NCBI GenBank assembly: GCA_028564705.1
Contig: JAPXFQ010001704.1
Span: forward strand, 620,001 to 684,000
DNA: 64,000 nt
Source of the DNA: Apricaphanius iberus
Taxonomy: Eukaryota > Chordata > Actinopteri > Cyprinodontiformes > Aphaniidae
Direction: 5' to 3'
Part shown: positions 58,862 through 64,000 of the stretch, piece after piece
Layout: every line of letters begins with the position of its first letter
Numbering within the stretch: position 1 is the stretch's first letter
Translations under genes and position numbers: made by a program
Notes under the pieces: generated by a model
Told to the model about the DNA's origin: nothing
Seen by the model: only the letters and a program-made list of their open reading frames with translations
Database searches by the model: none

Positions 58862-58953
58862 CCCTTTGGCTGACTGGTTAGTGCACATGACTTTCACCTG
58901 GGAGTCATGGGATCAAATCCCACCCAGGCCCTCGTTGTGTACCATGCCACACA
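58862..58953 (+). repeat. tRNA-like repeat (SINE head) with intact pol III boxes
   Basis: TGGCTGACTGG (58867-58877) fits the A box and GATCAAATC (58911-58919) fits the B box, spaced 44 bp start to start as in tRNAs. The middle region CATGACTTTCACCTGGGAGTCATG could form an anticodon arm with TTC, so a tRNA-Glu-like origin is possible. A complete acceptor stem is not evident, so it is a tRNA-derived repeat, not a tRNA gene. It is followed by CCTCGTTGTGTACCATGCCA, which also ends the chimeric copy 266 bp upstream. Confidence 0.7.
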
Positions 58954-60020
58954 AGCATCTCCCTTTTTCTTCCAGATGTAATGATGGACATTATGGCCAA
59001 ACAGTTCCACTTTGTTTTCATCGAATAACAGGAAATGTCTGACATATAATGGCTTCCTCCTTACTGAGTGGCTTTTCACTCACTCCATGTCGATACGGAC
59101 ACTGTCTTACCAGCTACACCCTGCTTCTTCACAAGAGCTTTGGCTTTTGTCCTCAGGTTTATTTGCACATTTCAAAACCCAATCATCTGTGGGACACTCA
59201 CTAGGCACTTGGCAGTGATCATTATGGCAGAAAGTGGGTGTGTAGGAGGCGGGAAACGATCCAAAGACACCGGAGCACATTTCTAGACAGATTGCGATTC
59301 ATAACGTGTAAATCGCGTGCAGCCGACTGTACTCAACATTTGATAGATAAAAAAGATAAAAGATAAAAGTTATTTTTTGCTCAGTACGCTTTTAGTAAGG
59401 ATTCTACGTAAAGTTTTATAAATGAGATCCCTTAAGCCCATTTTAAAAAAAACATCTATTTATAGATAAAGGACTGGTCAAAACATATCGGCTTGTAAAG
59501 GGAATAGGAACAAGGATAGAACTACGTAAAATGATTCAGTTCAAAATACATGTACATGTACATTATGTTGAAAAATCTGGTCAACTATAAAAAAGTCATG
59601 AATTTTGTGCCAACATTGTAGGCATGTCTGCTTTCCAAAAAGAGGCATAAATAATCTTGCTAAATGGCTGGCTGGCTCACAACATTTGGATGGCATAACT
59701 CACATTTGTGATTCTGTTTGGGTGTGACTAATTACTCTAATTCTGATGATTTGGTTTTAAACTGTTCCAAAACTCAACCAAACCAGCAGTTGTGGTATTT
59801 AGGAATATCTAACAGACAATATGGAGATGGACTGCTCGCTTCTTCATTTTGAGCCAACAAGTTAATGCCTGTAGAAACTTCGGTGCCAAGATCTGGAGAG
59901 ATTTTTTTTTTTTTGGTTGAGGGAAGTGGGGGTTAAGGGCGGAGGCAAGGGAGGGGGTTTTTAATCAGCCTCCTACACACTTCACACTGCAGTCAAGGCA
60001 ATCCAGCTCCGAGACTGATA
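58954..60020. other. unassigned sequence
   Basis: No gene recognised. The frames at 59012-59286 have no known domain. A T-run at 59901-59914 and a G-rich stretch to 59960 precede the pentamer repeat. Confidence 0.4.
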
Positions 60021-60065
60021 GTGTGGTGCAGTGCAGCGCAGTGCTGTGCCGTGTTGTGTTGTGGG
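60021..60065. repeat. degenerate pentanucleotide tandem repeat
   Basis: Nine successive 5-bp units of the form GTGNN (GTGTG, GTGCA, GTGCA, GCGCA, GTGCT, GTGCC, GTGTT, GTGTT, GTGGG) stay in perfect phase. Confidence 0.8.
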
Positions 60066-60396
60066 ATGCTGGGAGGGATAATGATCCGCGGCTGTGTAAG
60101 CCATTAGTGAGTAACTAGTTATGTTAGAAGCCCTGTATCCCTGCTTCCTGCTGTCACTTTGATAAATAAGCAACACCTAGATGCCCACATCAAAAACAAC
60201 TCTAATATTATGTTTAGTGTATCAAGTTCTTCAAAATTTACGAAAGCTCCTAAATACTTTGCTTATTTTGTGTTTAAAATTAGTCTTTGCTGGTATTTCT
60301 TGGGGTAATGTTTCAGCAGGTAAATGCCAATCAGCTTAAAAGATTGCAGTGTGCTGTAGTTACAGCTGGCATTGCTAGGATTATCATGGTCCTGCA
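60066..60396. other. unassigned sequence before the L2 3' end
   Basis: Nothing recognised. Confidence 0.4.
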
Positions 60397-60994
60397 AATT
60401 TCAATTAAATTCACTTTATTTATATAGCGCCAGTTCACAACAAATGTCATCTCAAGGCACTTTACAGCAAAACTCATCTCAATACAATTATACAAACATT
60501 CCAATCAGTTAAGTTTTCTATGTAAGGAATCCCAGCAGATTGCGTTGAGTCATCGGCATGAGGTTGTGCCCGGATCATGCAGACTCCAACCACAGCAATT
60601 CCTCAGCAAACCCTCATACTGAGCAAGCATGTAGCGACAGTGGAGAGGAAAAACTCCCCTTTAATAGGAAGAAACCTCTGGCAGAACCCTGGCTCAGTAC
60701 AAGCGGTCATCTGCCACGACCGTCTGGGGGTCTGAGAAGACACAGAAGAGACAGTATGGAGGATGCTCGGTGACTTTGAGCATCATCTGAACCAACGCTC
60801 CCCATCCAGCAGGGGGCATTATAGCTGAGCAGGGTAGCAGACCGGGTAGAGCTTCTCTGGGGAGAAAAACACTGAGAGAAAACTGGGTTAACAATTGCAT
60901 TAACATTAGGAAAAATATATTTGGAGAGTAGTAGAAAAGAAAAGTAGAAGGTGTGTTAAGGTCAGTTGAGTCTAAAAAAGGATTATTTTTTTTC
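60397..60994 (-). other. L2 3'UTR
   Basis: Non-coding 3' part of the LINE. It holds the conserved terminal box (CAGTTCACAACAAATGTCAT with CTCAAGGCACTTTACAGC in complement), a GAGCAAGCATGTAGCGACAG block and an AAACTCCCCTTTAATAGG block, shared with 5519-5860 and, in sense, 9728-10452. Confidence 0.85.
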
Positions 60995-62374
60995 CTAATT
61001 CTTAAGTCTATTAGCAATGTACGGTGTGAGGGAGATGGAGTTCCACAGGAGAGGAGCCTGATAACTAAAAGATCTGTCTATTCTACCTTTTGAAATCCTA
61101 GGAACTACCAGTAGACCTGCATTCTGAAAACGAAGTGCTCTGTTAGGTACATATGGAACAACCAGATCTCTGATGTACGATGGACCTTGATTATTAAGGG
61201 CTTTATACGTAAGGAGGAGGATCTTAAACTCTATTCTGGATTTAACAGGGAGCCAATGGAGAGAAGCCAAAACAGGAGAAATGTGTTCTCTCTTTTTAAT
61301 ATTCATAAGAACTCTTGCTGCAGCATTTTGGATCAACTGAAGCCTTTTGATTGCATTTTGTGGACTTCCTGATAATAAGGAATTACAGTAGTCCAGCCTC
61401 GAAGTCACAAATGCATGGACTAGTTTCTCTGCATCACTCCTGGACAGGATGTTTCTAATTTTAGCAATATTCCGAAGATGAAAGAAAGAAATCCTAGAAA
61501 CCTGTTTAATATGAGATTTCAGAGTCATCCAAATTTTTATGTCTTCCAGACATGCTTGTAATCTACCTAACTGATTGGTTTCATCAGGTTTTATGGATAA
61601 ATATAATTGTGTATCATCAGCATATCTGTGGAAATTCATACCATGTTGTCTAATTATTTTACCAATTGGAAGCATATATATAGTAAAGACAATCGGTCCA
61701 AGCACAGAACCCTGTGGTACTCCACAAGTAACCCTTGAGTGTGAAGAAGATTTATCATTGACATGAACAAACTGGAATCTGTTCGACAGATATGATTTAA
61801 ACCAGCCTAGTGCTGTTCCCTTGATCCTTACAACATGTTCGATACTTTCTAAGAGAATATTATCATCGACTGTGTCAAAAGCAGCACTGAGATCTAACAA
61901 GACCAGAACAGTCACAAATCCATTATCTGAGGCCATTAGAATATCATTTGTAACTTTTACCAGTGCTGTTTCAGTTCTATGAAGAGCTCTAAAACCTGAC
62001 TGAAATTCCTCTAACAGGTTGTTGCTGTTTAGATGCTCACATACTTGATTAGCAACTATTTTCTCAAGAATTTTGGATAAGAAAGGAAGGTTAGATATAG
62101 GTCTGTAGTTAGCTAAGTCATCTTGATCTAGGAAGGGTTTCTTAAGTAAAGGCCTAATTACAGCAACATTAAATTCCTGTGGCACATATCCATTTATTAA
62201 AGATAGATTCATCATGTCTAGGATAGGGCCAGTAACCAGAGAGAACACTTCCTTAAATAATTTGATTGGTATTGGGTCTAACATACAAGTTGAGGGTTTA
62301 GATGAAACTAATATTTGTGATAATTCCGAAAGTTCAACAGAATCAAAATGGTACACACATAAACATGGTTCCAC
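60995..62374 (-). pseudogene. L2 reverse transcriptase, nearly full domain with in-frame deletion
   Basis: This open frame of 459 codons encodes the element's RNA-directed DNA polymerase, which acts at a nicked target in the nucleus. In order: DDLANYRPISNLPFLSKILE near residues 80-100, LLDLSAAFDTVDDNILL near 147, [13 protein letters not shown] near 213 and the catalytic YADDTQLYL near 247. DIKIWMTLKSHIKQV follows, then RLDYCNSLLSGSPQNAIKRL, HISPVLASLHWLPV and a C-terminal QAPLLWNSI. Between WM and TLKS about 55 residues, including the LGVIFD block, are missing compared with the copy at 38921-39266. The catalytic aspartates remain, but loss of that thumb-side region should abolish activity. 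The frame opens after a frameshift near 62350-62375, so the listed methionine is not the true start. Confidence 0.9.
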
Positions 62375-63040
62375 TGTTCTCTCTGATAACTGCCTCAGTT
62401 ACTGAGAAAGAGTTAGTCATGTTTGGGAGAATGCCAATTATTTTATTCTTTATAGAATTTATTTTACTTATGAAGAAGCCCATAAAGTCATCATTACTGA
62501 GAGAAGGGGGAATAGTTTGCTCAACAGAGCTATGACTCTGTGTAAGTTTGGCAACTGTACTATAAAGAAACCTAAGATTGTTTTTATTTACCTCTATTAA
62601 TGATGAGAAATATGCTGTTCTAGCTTTTCGAAGGGCATTTTTACAAGTAGTAGACTATTTTTCCAAGTTAGAAAGAAATAATTTAAGTGTGTAGAGCGCA
62701 ATTTTCTCTCCAGTTTCCTAGTATTCTGCTGTAAAGTACGCAACTCTGCACTAAACCAGGGAGCCAATCTCCTATGGCTGATTACCTTCTTTTTTAAGGG
62801 GGCTACACTTACTAGTGCCAAACGCAGTGAGGAAGTAATACTTTGAACCAGACCATCACTTTCTGAAGGGTTAGTGTTGGAATTACTGCCATCCACTGTG
62901 GTATTCTGAGACACATACGGAAACAAGAATGGAACAGATTCTTTAAAACTTGTTACAGCATTGTCTGATAAAGTTCTACTGTTATGAAATTTTCTTTCAG
63001 ATTTGGGAACATTGAGTAAAGTAAATTCAAAGGTTATCAA
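62375..63040 (-). pseudogene. L2 ORF2 linker between endonuclease and RT
   Basis: The minus strand holds two pieces in different frames. 63040-62597 encodes a segment with NAVTSFKESVPFLFPYV, SLRLALVSVAPLKKKVISHR and APWFSAELRTLQQNTRKLER. 62600-62375 continues with NNLRFLYSTVAKL, PPSLSNDDFMGFFISKINSI and SVTEAVIRENSG. These match the usual linker of L2-clade ORF2, which follows the endonuclease and precedes the RT fingers. A frameshift near 62600-62640 and another near 62360 break the reading. No catalytic role is known for this part. Confidence 0.75.
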
Positions 63041-63670
63041 AAATGGTCAGATAGGACTGGGTTATGTGGGAGGACTATTAGTTCATCACACTCAATGCCG
63101 TATGTCAGTACAATGTCTAAAGTGTGCCGACCAGAGTGTGTGGGTCCCTTCACTTTCTGAGTAAAGCCAATTGAGTCTAAGATAATATTAAAGGCTGCAG
63201 TTAAGCTATCACTTTCAGTGTCCACGTGAATATTAAAATCCCCTACTATAATTACCTGATCAGTGTTTAAAACTAAATCAGATAAAAAATCTGAGATCTG
63301 GTCCAAGAATTAAGAGTAAGGGCCTGGTGGACGATACAAAACCACAAACAAAAGTGGTTTTATTGTTTTGCAGTTTGGATGAGGAAAACTAAGGATTAGA
63401 TGTTCAAAAGAGCAGTAGTTAATAATTAGTCTAGGGCAAATTTGCAAATCTGAATGAAAGATGGTTGCAACTCCTCCCCCTCGCCCAGTACTTGTAGGAA
63501 TGTGAAAATTTTGATAATTGGTAGGAGTTGACTCATTTATAATTACAAAATCCTCCTGCTGCAACCAGGTTTCTGATAGGCAAAATAGATAAATTTTATT
63601 ATCACATATCAAGTCATTTACTAATAAAGTCTTTGAGGAGAGGGATCTTATGTTTAGTAAACCATATCTA
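63041..63670 (-). pseudogene. L2 apurinic-type endonuclease domain, interrupted
   Basis: The domain nicks chromosomal DNA to prime reverse transcription. Read on the minus strand, NIRSLSSKTLLVNDL begins near 63660. It is followed by LFCLSETWLQQEDFV (catalytic glutamate in SETWL), TGRGGGVATIFHSDL and LFVVLYRPPGPYS. A TAA codon (63307-63309) replaces an expected amino-acid codon. Then come DQVIIVGDFNIHVD (catalytic GDFN motif near 63240), GPTHSGRHTLDIVLT and LSDHF (the SDH motif, near 63040). All main motifs of the APE-like fold are present, so the domain is almost complete apart from the nonsense codon and the frame change after SDHF. Confidence 0.88.
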
Positions 63671-63876
63671 ATTACTCTATTTTATTGTTTGGTCCGAGTC
63701 ATATTTATTTTAATGAGATTTTCAGAGTTTGCTTTTGTCAGGTTAACTTTTAGTCTATTTGATTTTGGCCGTGGGCAAGACACTGTCTCAATGGGGTATT
63801 GAGGGGGTAACAGTACAGAAGCTGCAGAGAGGTGGGATAAACTACAACTCCCCTTCCTGGTCTGGACCCTGGTTTG

Positions 63877-64000
63877 TCAGTGTTTTGAAGGACCAATAAA
63901 TTTATCCAGATTCCTAGAAAGAAGAGCTGCTCCATCCCAAGTGGGATGGATGCCATCTCTATGGATCAGACCAGGTTTTCCCCCAAAAGTTTCCAAATAA
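63877..64000 (-). pseudogene. C-terminal end of L2 ORF1 (SGNH esterase-like), partial
   Basis: The minus-strand frame entering at the window edge reads GKPGLIHRDGIHPTWDGAAL, then LLSRNLDKFIGPSKH, then stops (TGA at 63877-63879). DGIHP (63943-63957) matches the Asp-x-x-His-Pro block that supplies the catalytic Asp-His pair of SGNH hydrolases. CR1/L2-type elements of fish are known to encode an esterase-like domain in ORF1. The nucleophile serine block would lie outside the window. The spacer from 63877 to about 63670 holds short broken frames between ORF1 and the endonuclease. ORF1 function in the element is probably RNP or membrane-related, but this is not established here. Confidence 0.65.

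Larger units (their letters stand above)
60397..64000 (-). mobile_element. L2/Maui-type LINE, long antisense copy, continues past the window
   Basis: The element reads on the minus strand. Its 3' tip is AATTCACTTTATTTATATAGC (complement) at 60403-60425, followed by a 3'UTR of about 570 bp to 60995. The RT, a linker, the endonuclease and finally ORF1 sequence at the right edge follow. The order is standard for an L2-clade element with two ORFs, and 3.6 kb is visible. Frameshifts, an in-frame TAA in the endonuclease and a 165-bp RT deletion make it inactive. It is the longest LINE copy here, and the other L2 pieces in the window can be aligned to it. Confidence 0.92.

Noticed and set aside
58862..58953. 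A genuine tRNA gene
   Set aside because: A and B boxes fit, but no 7-bp acceptor stem closes, and a diverged relative lies 266 bp away. A tRNA-derived repeat explains it better.
60995..62374. The 459-codon frame as a domesticated host gene
   Set aside because: It is the RT of an L2 element with its own 3'UTR, endonuclease and ORF1 in order. Frameshifts and a stop next to it show ordinary decay.

Overview
This window looks like ray-finned (teleost) fish nuclear DNA. The evidence is an AT-rich background with vertebrate-style microsatellites, and fossils of mobile-element families typical of teleosts: L2/Maui-type and Rex1/Babar-type LINEs, an RTE-like LINE, a tRNA-headed SINE with an (ATGG)n tail, and Tc1/mariner, hAT, piggyBac, CACTA-like and TTAA-type elements plus solo LTRs. 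Percomorph ancestry is my guess. I found no host protein-coding gene I can name. The window is best read as intergenic or intronic DNA. Every coding region I can recognise comes from a transposon and is broken.

Layout. 1-5.9 kb: a decayed Tc1-like element (871-1892), a 667-bp integrase-type DNA transposon derivative (3418-4084) with 6-bp target duplications, an L2 LINE tail split by a SINE (4381-5175), and an inverted L2 3'UTR. 6.9-10.5 kb: two L2 copies. The first is split by a candidate solo LTR. The second is split by a CACTA-like element that itself holds a TTAA-flanked hairpin MITE. 10.7-12.2 kb: a piggyBac-like element. 13.6-15 kb: an L2 fragment and a 5'-truncated Rex1-like LINE. 16.9-22.3 kb: MITE ends, a CpG-rich inverted-repeat element and an RTE-like fragment. 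22.3-30 kb: mostly unrecognised sequence. 30-36.2 kb: an LTR related to the one at 7.3 kb, a short Gypsy-like LTR, an element here called R1, and a TTAA element with a spliced-looking exon. 37-47 kb: SINE copies, a scrambled L2 and a candidate conserved non-coding block. 51.6-54.2 kb: a second R1 copy containing a hAT (8-bp TSD), which in turn seems to contain a solo LTR. 55.7-59 kb: a double hairpin, a perfect-TSD hAT MITE and a paired tRNA-like repeat with an inverted half. 60.4-64 kb: a long antisense L2 LINE running off the right edge, with 3'UTR, reverse transcriptase, endonuclease and the last part of an esterase-like ORF1.

The elements do not form a working system. What they give is a readable order of insertions, because several sit inside one another with target duplications or can be compared with an unoccupied relative. 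I see no convincing undescribed functional system. The items most worth a second look are the integrase-type element at 3.4 kb, the R1 pair that acts as filled and empty site for the hAT, the inverted tRNA-like repeat at 58.6 kb and the exon-bearing TTAA element at 35.5 kb.
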